From: Actinomycetes bacterium
Lineage (GTDB): Bacteria; Actinomycetota; Actinomycetes; Mycobacteriales; Mycobacteriaceae
Direction of reading: 5' to 3'
Assembly (NCBI GenBank): GCA_022600605.1
Contig: JAHZKD010000089.1
Span: 1 to 49,794 of the forward strand
Length of the DNA stretch: 49,794 nt
Shown piece after piece: positions 28,868 to 35,699 of this stretch (its first letter is position 1; every line of letters starts with the position of its first letter). A model generated the notes under the pieces. That model did not search any database. It was given only the letters and a program-made list of their open reading frames with translations, and was not told the origin of the DNA. The position numbers were made by a program, and so were the translations under genes.

Positions 28868-28886
28868 TTAGGTTAGGCTCACTTCA
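28868..28886 (+). promoter_or_regulatory. Probable IdeR iron box
   Basis: TTAGGTTAGGCTCACTTCA matches the mycobacterial IdeR consensus TTAGGTTAGGCTAACCTAA at all of the first 12 positions and 4 of the last 7. It ends 18 bases before the start of the DUF2470 gene. In M. tuberculosis the homologue Rv3839 belongs to the IdeR regulon, so iron-dependent control is expected. The second half site is weak, so affinity may be lower. Confidence 0.75.
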
Positions 28887-28904
28887 CTATCAAAGGACGG
28901 CTCG

Positions 28905-29708
28905 ATGGCATCACCGGCACCGACCGCGGCGGAACGGATCCGTAGCGCCTGCGCGCGGAGGACAGGTGCGATGCTTGTCGTCGAAGCCGCCGACCCGGCC
29001 CCCACGCCCGTGCATCACTTGCTCGCCGACGGGTCGTTCGCAGTAACCGTGCCGGTCCACAGCGATGCAGCTGCGATGGTCGTCGCTGCCGGCAACCCCG
29101 GCGCGCACGCGATGCTCGAAATAACCGACTACGCGCCCCTTCCGCTGCGCGAGCCGGTGAGGGCGCTGGTGTGGATCCAGGGCAGGCTGCAAGACATCCC
29201 GACAGGCGAGCTGCCCGACCTGCTCGATTTGGTGGCAACCTCCGACCCCAATCCTGCTCTGCTGCAGGTCCGTACCCAGGCCAACTGCTCTGCCACCGCC
29301 GCAGAGTCAGATGCCGTCCGCTATGCGCTCATGCGCCTCATGATCGAATCCGTGGTGGTTGCCGATGCAACCGGCGCCGAATCCGTGGCACCGAACGTAC
29401 TGCTGGCGGCGCGCCCGGACCCTTTCTGCGCCATGGAATCGTGCTGGCTCCAGCATATGGAATCCGCACATCGCGACGTCGTTGAACGACTTGCCAGCAG
29501 GCTTCCCACGTCCTTGCGCCGCGGACGCGTGCGGCCGCTGGGCCTGGACCGATACGGGTTGCAGCTTCGGGTCGAGGGTGACGACGGTGACCACGATGTC
29601 CGGCTGCCATTCGCCAGGCCGGTGGACGATGTCACCGGATTGAACCAGGCGCTCCGAGTACTGAGGGGGTGCCCGTTCCTCAATGGGGTGCGCGCCCGCG
29701 GCGCCTGA
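28905..29708 (+). CDS. DUF2470 domain protein, iron-regulated (Rv3839 type)
   Basis: A 267-residue cytoplasmic protein from ATG at 28905 with AAAGGACGG upstream. The N-terminal part has a split-barrel look (TGAMLVVEAADPAPTPVHHLL, PVRALVWIQGRL). The C-terminal DUF2470 region starts with HMESAHRDVVERLAS and ends with VRLPFARPVDDVTGLNQALR. The layout recalls HugZ/HutZ-type haem-utilisation proteins, which also carry DUF2470-like tails. An IdeR-type box lies directly upstream. A haem- or iron-related role is inferred from family and operator, not shown. Confidence 0.87.
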   Translation: MASPAPTAAERIRSACARRTGAMLVVEAADPAPTPVHHLLADGSFAVTVPVHSDAAAMVVAAGNPGAHAMLEITDYAPLPLREPVRALVWIQGRLQDIPTGELPDLLDLVATSDPNPALLQVRTQANCSATAAESDAVRYALMRLMIESVVVADATGAESVAPNVLLAARPDPFCAMESCWLQHMESAHRDVVERLASRLPTSLRRGRVRPLGLDRYGLQLRVEGDDGDHDVRLPFARPVDDVTGLNQALRVLRGCPFLNGVRARGA

Positions 29709-29747
29709 GCACCACGAGGTCGTCGCCATCGCGCTAGCGTTGCTGCG

Positions 29748-30515
29748 GTGACCGGGCCCGAGGATGACCTCACCGATGCGCAGCGGCGTGTGGTGCGCAT
29801 CGAGATCGCTGTCGTGTTGGCAGTGTCGTTTGGCCTGAGCGCCTACATCGCGATACTGCACCTGATCGAAGGCGTGCTACTCGGCCTCTCGGGCCAGACC
29901 GTGGCGCTTAACCCAAGCCGCTCGCCGTACGCGCTCATTGACCTCGGCCTGAACTTGGCCAGCCTATTCCAGCTACTGGCGTGGGGCGCACTGGCGGTAT
30001 ATCTGTTGTGGCGCAGCGGTTTCAGCCCCGCGCAGATCGGACTGGGTCGAATCCGCCCTTGCCCAGACGTTGTCGGCGGCGTCGGGCTCGCCGTCCTCAT
30101 CGGCGTTCCCGGCCTGGCGCTGTACCAGATCGCGCGGATGCTCGGTGTGAACGCTTCTGTGGAACCCGCCGAGCTTTACGACACCTGGTGGCGGATCCCG
30201 ATGCTGCTGCTGTTGGCCTTCGGTAACGGCTGGGCCGAGGAAGTGATTGTGGTGGGGTTCCTACTTACCCGGCTGCAGCAGCTGAGAATCAACCCCTGGC
30301 TGGCCCTGGCGATCTCGAGCTTGCTGCGGGGGATCTACCACCTGTACCAGGGGTTCGGGGCGGGTCTGGGCAACGTCGCGATGGGGGTGGTCTTCGGGTA
30401 TGCCTGGCAGCGCACCGGAAGGCTGTGGCCGCTGATCATTGCGCACACGCTGATCGACGCCGTCGCCTTCGTCGGATACTCCCTGCTGGCCGGTCACCTC
30501 GATTGGTTGCGCTGA
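29748..30515 (+). CDS. CPBP-family intramembrane glutamic endopeptidase-like protein
   Basis: A polytopic 255-residue membrane protein starting at GTG 29748. About seven hydrophobic helices are seen. The CPBP/Abi motifs are partly kept: the Glu pair in NGWAEEVIVVGF, RGIYHLYQGFGAG (motif 2 His) and IIAHTLIDAV (motif 3 His). In motif 1 the usual EExxxR Arg is replaced (EEVIVV), so the proteolytic centre may be altered. Family members process prenylated proteins or act in self-immunity; a target cannot be named. Confidence 0.82.
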   Translation: MTGPEDDLTDAQRRVVRIEIAVVLAVSFGLSAYIAILHLIEGVLLGLSGQTVALNPSRSPYALIDLGLNLASLFQLLAWGALAVYLLWRSGFSPAQIGLGRIRPCPDVVGGVGLAVLIGVPGLALYQIARMLGVNASVEPAELYDTWWRIPMLLLLAFGNGWAEEVIVVGFLLTRLQQLRINPWLALAISSLLRGIYHLYQGFGAGLGNVAMGVVFGYAWQRTGRLWPLIIAHTLIDAVAFVGYSLLAGHLDWLR

Positions 30516-30566
30516 TCACTGGCCACGGTGCGCCGCTTGGGCCCGGTGGGCACGTACATTCTTGCT

Positions 30567-31820
30567 GTGACCGACAAGCGGCCCCCTTTTCCGGGGCCGG
30601 CTCCTCCCCCTCCTCCGGGAGGAGCACCCGGCCGCCACGAGCCGCCGCAGGTCCTTCGCCGCGACCCCAATTACCGTCCCGCCCGGCCGCCGAGCCCGCA
30701 AACACCGCCGGCACCCCCACACCGGCCGGCACCACCGCCACCTCAAACCAAAGCTGGACCGCCGCCACCCCCACACCGGCCAGCACCACCGACTCGCCGC
30801 GCACCTCCGCCCGCCAGGACACCACCCGCGCCACCTGCGCCACCCGCGCGCAAGCCCCGACGAATGCGCCGGTATGGCCGGCTCCTGCTGGTGTGTCTAC
30901 TCGCGTTTACTGTCACTGCCGTCGCCATGGGTGCGTGGGTGGATTCGTCGCTCACCCGAACACCGGCGCTGAGCAACTATCCGGACCGGCCGGCTCAGGG
31001 CGCCGGCAGCACATGGCTCATTGTCGGCTCCGACGGCCGTGAGGGTTTAACGCCCGAACAGCAGGCCGACCTCAGCACCGGAGGTGACCTCGGCAGCAGC
31101 CACACCGACACCATCATGATGGTGCACATCCCCCGGATCGGCTCCAGCACACCGGCGACGTTGGTGTCGATCCCGCGAGACTCGTACCTGCCCATTCCCG
31201 ACTACGGCAGCGACAAGGTCAACACCGCGTTCACGGTCGGGGGCCCAGCCCTGCTCGTGCAGACCGTCGAGCAGGCCACCGGGGTACGCATCGACCACTA
31301 CACCGAGATCGGCTTCGGCGGTTTCGCGCGCCTGGTCGATGCGGTCGGCGGCGTAACGATGTGCCCCTCCGAACCCATCAGCGATCCGCTCGCCGGGATC
31401 GAGCTGCCGGCAGGATGCCAGAAGTTCGACGGCCGCACCGCGCTGGGCTTTGTGCGCAGCCGCGCCACCCCGCGCGCGGACCTGGACCGGATGGCCAACC
31501 AACGCGAATTCATGGCGGCGCTCGTGCACCGAGCCATCAGCCCCGAAGTGCTCCTCAACCCGCTGCGGTGGTACCCGATGGCACGCGCAGCCGCCAACAC
31601 CGTCACCGTGGGCGAAGGCGATCACATCTGGGATCTAGTGACCCTGGCGTGGACGTTGCGCGGCCACATCACGACGGTGACAGTGCCGATCGGCGAGCTC
31701 ACCGAGAACATGTCGGGCTCTGTCGTGGTGTGGGACAGCGAAGCCGCGCAGCGCCTGTTCTCGGCCTTAAACTCCGACTCGCCGATACCCCCAGACCTCC
31801 TGGAGGCTGCTCACCCCTGA
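30567..31820 (+). CDS. LytR-CpsA-Psr family protein (cell-wall polymer ligase type)
   Basis: A 417-residue protein from GTG at 30567 (MTDKRPPFPGP). A long Pro-rich cytoplasmic segment (about residues 5-105) precedes one membrane helix (YGRLLLVCLLAFTVTAVAMG) and an external LCP domain. LCP hallmarks are TWLIVGSDGREG, HTDTIMMVHIP, LVSIPRDSYLP and ALGFVRSRATPRADLDRMAN, the Arg/Asp set that binds polyprenyl pyrophosphate. Such enzymes attach arabinogalactan to peptidoglycan. M. tuberculosis has a shorter LytR-like gene (Rv3840) here; this copy looks complete. The N-terminal start is less sure than the domain. Confidence 0.9.
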   Translation: MTDKRPPFPGPAPPPPPGGAPGRHEPPQVLRRDPNYRPARPPSPQTPPAPPHRPAPPPPQTKAGPPPPPHRPAPPTRRAPPPARTPPAPPAPPARKPRRMRRYGRLLLVCLLAFTVTAVAMGAWVDSSLTRTPALSNYPDRPAQGAGSTWLIVGSDGREGLTPEQQADLSTGGDLGSSHTDTIMMVHIPRIGSSTPATLVSIPRDSYLPIPDYGSDKVNTAFTVGGPALLVQTVEQATGVRIDHYTEIGFGGFARLVDAVGGVTMCPSEPISDPLAGIELPAGCQKFDGRTALGFVRSRATPRADLDRMANQREFMAALVHRAISPEVLLNPLRWYPMARAAANTVTVGEGDHIWDLVTLAWTLRGHITTVTVPIGELTENMSGSVVVWDSEAAQRLFSALNSDSPIPPDLLEAAHP

Positions 31821-31824
31821 CGTA

Positions 31825-31838
31825 CGCCAATATTGGCG
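31825..31838. repeat. Perfect 14-bp palindrome in a convergent gap
   Basis: CGCCAATATTGGCG lies between the convergent LCP and glpQ1 genes, where bfrB stands in M. tuberculosis. The 12-base word GTGCGTCTCAAT follows twice (31856-31867 and 31876-31887). It could serve as a short bidirectional stop or a scar of gene loss. Confidence 0.5.
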
Positions 31839-31882
31839 CGCCTCCATCACTTATAGTGCGTCTCAATCTGTATTGGTGCGTC

Positions 31883-32704
31883 TCAATCCCGGTCTGCGCC
31901 AGTGAGCCCGTTCTGCAGCCAGATCTTGGTGCGACCCGGATAGTTCGTCGCGATCCAGGCCACGCCGAGGTCCCGGCAGTACTGCACGTCCTCGTAGTGA
32001 TCGACCGTCCAGCAGTACAGCGCACGCCCCTGCGCGGCCGCGCGGTCCACCAACTCGGGGTGCTCGCGCAAAGTTGCGATGGAGGGGCCAACCGCGGTCG
32101 CCCCGACAGTGGTCGCGGCGCTTCCCCCCAGATAGCGGGATGTCTCACCGAGCAGCACCGTCGGCAGCATCGGTGCGGCCCGTCGGATTCGCCACACCGC
32201 CGCGGCAGAGAACGACATCACCACGGCCCGCGACAGGTCCGCCGAGGCCGGCGAGGCGATGCCGTGACGATGCAGCAAGGCCAGCAACTTGCTCTCCACC
32301 AAAGCGCCGTAGCGCACTGGGTGCTTGGTCTCGATGAAGATTTTGATCGGCCGATTCCAGTCCAGCACCAACCTGACAAGGTCCTCGAGGGTCAATAACC
32401 CGGTGTCGCCGTGACTGCCGTCGGCGCGCCAGCTGGGATGCCACTCGCCGTAGTCCAGGTCGCGTAGTTGGGCGAGCGTCATCTCGCTGACGAGACCGGT
32501 TCCGGTGGAAGTGCGGTCCAGGCTGCGGTCGTGCACGCAGACCAGGTGGCCGTCCCGGGTGAGCCGAACATCACATTCGACCCCCTCCGCACCCTCCTCG
32601 AGGGCCCGCAGGTAGGCGGCCACGGTGTGCTCTGGACGGTCCGCTGAGGCGCCGCGGTGCGCCACCACGAATGGGTGGCCTCCGAAGGTCTCGCCAGAGC
32701 TCAT
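31883..32704 (-). CDS. glpQ1: Glycerophosphodiester phosphodiesterase GlpQ1
   Basis: Hydrolyses glycerophosphodiesters to glycerol-3-phosphate and an alcohol. The 273-residue protein has the GDPD signatures VVAHRGASADRPEHT (catalytic His, with Arg), GVECDVRLTRDGHLVCVHD (metal Glu/Asp and second catalytic His) and IFIETKHPVRYG. The C-terminal half completes the TIM barrel (YCWTVDHYEDVQYCRDLGV). ATG at 32704 is preferred; the frame reaches 32740 but would overlap the next gene. No signal peptide, so probably cytoplasmic. Confidence 0.95.
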   Translation of the reverse strand: MSSGETFGGHPFVVAHRGASADRPEHTVAAYLRALEEGAEGVECDVRLTRDGHLVCVHDRSLDRTSTGTGLVSEMTLAQLRDLDYGEWHPSWRADGSHGDTGLLTLEDLVRLVLDWNRPIKIFIETKHPVRYGALVESKLLALLHRHGIASPASADLSRAVVMSFSAAAVWRIRRAAPMLPTVLLGETSRYLGGSAATTVGATAVGPSIATLREHPELVDRAAAQGRALYCWTVDHYEDVQYCRDLGVAWIATNYPGRTKIWLQNGLTGADRD

Positions 32705-32708
32705 AGGG

Positions 32709-33740
32709 CTATGCTGCCGGGTTTCGCCCTTCAGGCTCAACCGTAGACCCTGGTTCTGCCGGATCTGCGGCAGCCAAAGCGTCTGCGACCATCACCCAAC
32801 GCTTCGACGGCCGCTCTACTGGCTGACGCTCGAAACCAAGGACGACCTGCAGCGCCAGCAACAGAGCTGCCAGCGCCAGCAAGTACGCCACGATCGTGGT
32901 CACAGTGTTGTCGGCAATACCCTGGGAATCGGTGGTGAAGCTGGTTGCCATCGAGAAGATCGACACCGCGGTGCTGAACACCCAGACCACCCACCACACC
33001 ACGATTGGCCGGCGAAGCCATTTCAGGCGCGCCTCAGCTTCGGCCAACTCGATGACGTACACCGGTGCCCATGCCAGGTTCACGACCGGCACCAGACAAC
33101 CCGCGCGCAGCGCCCAGATCGATCTTGGTTCCCGACGACCGAGGTGCCCGAACGCAGCCGACCGTCTCGCGATCAGCCAGTTCGTGAGGAGCAGCACGCT
33201 CGCCACGACCATGAACATCGCCACGACGCTGGCTGCGACGCCAAACCACGTCGCGGCGCCCGCAACCCACGGGTTGAGCAATACCGTGCGGTTGACGATC
33301 AGCAGCACATAGCGCACCACGTGGATGAAGGCTGCCGCGCCGAGAACCGCCATCGTTGCTACCAACGTCATCCGCACCGCGGTTGCCGACGGGCCGCCGC
33401 GTAACTGCTTCTGCTCGGTGGGTGCACTGAAGTGCTCGACCAGACCCCACCGAGGGATGGTCAGATAGCGGGGCGTCGGGCCGAGGGCGCGCGGCTGGCG
33501 GCGGGGCGGTGGCGGCGCGCCCGGCCGCACCGCGACCCACCGGTACCCGGACGGGAGCATAGGGCCCAGACGCCGCTGTCTCGGTTGCGGTTGCGGCTGC
33601 TGTTGTTGCTGCCGCCCCCACTGCGTCTGGCCGGCGGAGCCCGAGGGCGGGAGCAGCGCACCATTGCATCGCGGGCACCAGGACCGCTGCCGGTTGCGCA
33701 CATTCCACCGCGTCCCGCACTGGGAACACACCTGGATCAT
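32709..33740 (-). CDS. Zinc-ribbon DUF4328-like membrane protein (Rv3843c type)
   Basis: A 343-residue protein. The first 26 residues form a CxxC...CxxC zinc ribbon (CSQCGTRWN and WCPRC). A Gln/Pro/Arg-rich stretch follows (about 40-75), then five or six membrane helices from about residue 120 (MTLVATMAVLGAAAFIHVVRYV, then WFGVAASVVAMFMVVASVLLL). Segments LGRREPRSIWALRAGCLVPVVNL and APVYVIELAEAE suit DUF4328. Function unknown. It lies four bases before glpQ1 in the same direction, so the two are probably an operon. Confidence 0.85.
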   Translation of the reverse strand: MIQVCSQCGTRWNVRNRQRSWCPRCNGALLPPSGSAGQTQWGRQQQQQPQPQPRQRRLGPMLPSGYRWVAVRPGAPPPPRRQPRALGPTPRYLTIPRWGLVEHFSAPTEQKQLRGGPSATAVRMTLVATMAVLGAAAFIHVVRYVLLIVNRTVLLNPWVAGAATWFGVAASVVAMFMVVASVLLLTNWLIARRSAAFGHLGRREPRSIWALRAGCLVPVVNLAWAPVYVIELAEAEARLKWLRRPIVVWWVVWVFSTAVSIFSMATSFTTDSQGIADNTVTTIVAYLLALAALLLALQVVLGFERQPVERPSKRWVMVADALAAADPAEPGSTVEPEGRNPAA

Positions 33741-33788
33741 CCGATCAGCCTAATGGGGTGTCTCTATGAGGCTCAGAACGCAGCCGGT

Positions 33789-34130
33789 TCAGAGCGTGCC
33801 CACGCCGCCCTCCTCGGTCACGACGGGGCGTCCAGACCGGGCCCACGCCAACATGCCACCGGCGATGTTGGCAGCCTCATAGCCGTTGCGGGCCAGGTAC
33901 TGCGCGACCCGCTGCGACCGCCCGCCAGCGAGGCAGATCACATACAGTTCGGCGTCGGCGTCGATCTCAGCCATCCGGGCCGGGACGTCACCCATGGGAA
34001 TGTGCTGCGCGCCCGGCGCATGGCCACGCCGCCACTCGTCATCCTCGCGCACGTCGAGCAGCACTTCCGCTGGGCCGAAACTCGTCGGCAAGTCGATGAT
34101 CGCCACTTCCGGCACAGCCGTGTCATCCAT
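33789..34130 (-). CDS. Rhodanese-domain sulfurtransferase
   Basis: A single-domain rhodanese of 113 residues from ATG at 34130 (MDDTAVPEVAIIDL). The active-site loop is VICLAGGRSQRV with Cys66 as the sulfur acceptor. The CH2A-like VLLDVREDDEWRRGHAPGA and the helix MLAWARSGRP are present. It carries persulfide sulfur between donor and acceptor, or handles cyanide; the partner is unknown. The frame extends to 34211, but that part is translated from tandem repeats and is rejected. The 27-bp repeats lie immediately upstream. Confidence 0.88.
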   Translation of the reverse strand: MDDTAVPEVAIIDLPTSFGPAEVLLDVREDDEWRRGHAPGAQHIPMGDVPARMAEIDADAELYVICLAGGRSQRVAQYLARNGYEAANIAGGMLAWARSGRPVVTEEGGVGTL

Positions 34131-34150
34131 GAACCCATGGTGACACGGAA

Positions 34151-34231
34151 GGCACACCCGACGGGACTGGCAGTGCCGGCACACCCGACGTGGCCGGCAG
34201 TACCGGCACACCCGACGGGACCGGAAGTACC
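34151..34231. repeat. Three 27-bp tandem repeats (VNTR-like)
   Basis: Units at 34151-34177, 34178-34204 and 34205-34231 each begin GGCACACCCGACG and end in AGTGCC or AGTACC, with three to five base changes between copies. They lie 20 bases upstream of the rhodanese start, in its promoter region. The size and layout match mycobacterial minisatellites. They are not a CRISPR array, because there are no unique spacers. Confidence 0.88.
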
Positions 34232-34247
34232 TGTAGCAATCCGCGGG

Positions 34248-34538
34248 CTATCCACAGTTTCCACAGCTTCATCCACAGGCTCTTAAGATCGCCTACCAGC
34301 TGTGAGCCGCTAGGTCGATGCGATCCAGCACCGCGCTGTGGACAACGTGTGGCCGCAACGCCGCGGCGATCAACAGGGGGCGGTACCGCCAGAGCGAAAT
34401 AGCTCGTAGGGCTAAGCATTTAGGCAATCAGGCAGCCGATCCAGCCCACAGCAACGTGTGCTCGATTTCTCGGTAACGAAAAAGAGACGGTATGATCACT
34501 ATCACTATGGTCACCCTGTGACCGAACTCCGTGGATAA
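34248..34538. promoter_or_regulatory. Cluster of DnaA-box-like 9-mers
   Basis: TGTGGACAA at 34337-34345 is the exact reverse complement of the mycobacterial DnaA box TTGTCCACA. CTATCCACA (34248-34256), TTTCCACAG (34258-34266), TCATCCACA (34269-34277) and CGTGGATAA (34530-34538, reverse of TTATCCACG) are near matches. All lie in a 437-base gap with no long gene. A DnaA-binding or titration site is an inference; one exact match could be chance. Confidence 0.35.
34491..34523 (+). promoter_or_regulatory. Probable -10 box with downstream palindrome
   Basis: TATGAT (34491-34496) fits a strong SigA -10. The perfect palindrome GGTCAC-CCT-GTGACC (34509-34523) starts a few bases after the expected transcription start, an ideal place for a repressor. 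It would control the small membrane protein gene 45 bases on. The regulator is unknown. Confidence 0.45.
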
Positions 34539-34567
34539 AGTGTTTGCGTGCGGGCGAGGAGTAGCTG

Positions 34568-34723
34568 ATGGCATCACCGACGGACTCGGGGTCCGCCGTG
34601 CCGCCGTCACGGTGGCCGTCCCGCCCGGAGACTTACGAACGCAGCCAGACAATGGCGCTCCTGCGGGCGGGGCTCATAGCCCTCGTGTTGCTGGGTACCC
34701 TTGCGCTGATCGTCCTGCTCTGA
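34568..34723 (+). CDS. Small single-pass membrane protein (51 residues)
   Basis: An intact 51-codon frame with GAGGAG nine bases before its ATG. The N-terminal half is hydrophilic (MASPTDSGSAVPPSRWPSRP, then ETYERSQTM). Residues 30-51 form one hydrophobic helix (ALLRAGLIALVLLGTLALIVLL) that runs to the last residue, with no external tail. It lies between a candidate regulated promoter and the convergent sodX gene, two bases from that gene's stop. I do not recognise a family. The ribosome site, clean helix and promoter make it a likely real gene. Confidence 0.6.
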   Translation: MASPTDSGSAVPPSRWPSRPETYERSQTMALLRAGLIALVLLGTLALIVLL

Positions 34724-34725
34724 CC

Positions 34726-35076
34726 CTAACGCTCCGCAGGCGCTCGAACTTTCCACATCACTCGGTAGGACTCCGCTGCCGACACCCATCCGAACTCGCG
34801 TGAGTCGGTAGCACCTGGCGCGCCCGCATTGTCCGACCGCGCGTCGAACTCGGTTCCCGACGCCGACCGGCGCACCGCGCCGACGCGCTTGACCAGGTAC
34901 AGCGAAGACCCGGGGTCGGGAAACACTCGCAGCTCACCCTCCCGCGGCCTGCCGCCGCGCAACGTCAGCAGTCCGTCACCGGGCTTGAGCGTCGGGCGCA
35001 TGGAATCCTCCACGACCACAAATCGCTTTATCCGCCAGCGACCGAACGCAAGGCACAGTCGATGGTTTCGGCGCAT
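34726..35076 (-). CDS. sodX: Nickel-type superoxide dismutase maturation protease
   Basis: A compact S26/signal-peptidase-like protease of 116 residues from ATG at 35076. The Ser-Lys dyad is Ser25 in VVEDSMRPTLKPGD and Lys63 in LYLVKRVGAV. There is no clear membrane anchor, as usual for SodX. In other bacteria SodX removes the SodN propeptide so that His1 can bind nickel. Its gene is divergent from sodN with only 23 bases between start codons, so the partnership is clear from context. The frame to 35130 would overlap sodN and is rejected. Confidence 0.88.
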   Translation of the reverse strand: MRRNHRLCLAFGRWRIKRFVVVEDSMRPTLKPGDGLLTLRGGRPREGELRVFPDPGSSLYLVKRVGAVRRSASGTEFDARSDNAGAPGATDSREFGWVSAAESYRVMWKVRAPAER

Positions 35077-35103
35077 GTCCAAAGGGTAAGTTAAGAGACA
35101 TGC
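35073..35103. promoter_or_regulatory. Inverted repeat spanning the sodX/sodN starts
   Basis: GCATGTC (35073-35079) and GACATGC (35097-35103) are perfect inverted copies, 17 bases apart, and include both start codons. With so little space between the divergent genes, promoters must overlap coding DNA. The repeat may partly follow from the two ATGs; an operator role is speculative. Confidence 0.35.
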
Positions 35104-35522
35104 TGCATCGACTGTTCTCCAATGCCACACCCGCCCATGCCCACTGCGATTTGTACTGCGGCGTCTACGACCCTGCGCAGGCCAAGATCGAGGCGCTCTC
35201 TTGCCTCAAGACGCTCAAGAAGTACCACGAGTCCGAAGACGAACACTTCAAGATCCGCGCGATTCTTATCAAGGAGCAGCGGGCCGAAGAAGTGAAACAC
35301 CACCTGATGGTGTTGTGGGCCGATTTCTTCACCAAGGAACATTTCGAGCAATTCCCCAATCTGCACCAGCTGTTCTGGGACGGCGTCCATGGCGCGGGCG
35401 ACGTCAAGAAGTCTCTCGATGTGGCTGTCGCGGAAAAGCTCTTGAAGACCATCGACGAAATCTCCGGCATCTTCTGGCAGACGGAGAAGGCCAAGGGTAT
35501 GGGGGTCTACCCACCTGCCTGA
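35100..35522 (+). CDS. sodN: Nickel superoxide dismutase
   Basis: SodN dismutates superoxide with a mononuclear nickel bound by the first residues of the mature chain. The 140-residue precursor has a 14-residue propeptide (MLHRLFSNATPAHA), then the nickel hook HCDLYCGVYDPAQAKIE, so His15, Cys16 and Cys20 become mature His1, Cys2 and Cys6. The usual hook is HCDLPCGVY, so Pro5 is replaced by Tyr. The four-helix bundle follows (FKIRAILIKEQRAEEVKHHLMVLWADFF). It sits between the rhodanese and Rv3847-type genes, where M. tuberculosis has the iron enzyme sodA. Paired with sodX, so probably active. Confidence 0.95.
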   Translation: MLHRLFSNATPAHAHCDLYCGVYDPAQAKIEALSCLKTLKKYHESEDEHFKIRAILIKEQRAEEVKHHLMVLWADFFTKEHFEQFPNLHQLFWDGVHGAGDVKKSLDVAVAEKLLKTIDEISGIFWQTEKAKGMGVYPPA

Positions 35523-35552
35523 CGGGTAACCTGCGCACGCCACCAAACGCGT

Positions 35553-35590
35553 CCCGGCTCGGTCCAAGACCGAGCCGGGTTTCTTTTTTT
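35553..35590 (+). terminator. Rho-independent terminator of sodN
   Basis: CCCGGCTCGGT (35553-35563) pairs perfectly with ACCGAGCCGGG (35569-35579), loop CCAAG, followed by TTTCTTTTTTT. It is a textbook hairpin with a U tract 30 bases after the sodN stop, a form less common in mycobacteria. Confidence 0.92.
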
Positions 35591-35699
35591 CGCGGTTAGC
35601 ACTCGTGTCCCCTTGCGTGCCAGGGGGGATCTGGCTCATTCTGAGTTCATCGACCCACAGTCGAGTCAGGCATTTGCTTCAAAGATGCCAGGAGGCGCA

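Noticed and set aside
34131..34211. N-terminal extension of the rhodanese with Cys-rich CRYCRPRRVC
   Set aside because: It is translated from the 27-bp tandem repeats; the ATG at 34130 gives the normal domain start.
34151..34231. CRISPR-like look of the 27-bp units
   Set aside because: Units are directly adjacent with no unique spacers and no cas genes are nearby; it is a simple tandem repeat.
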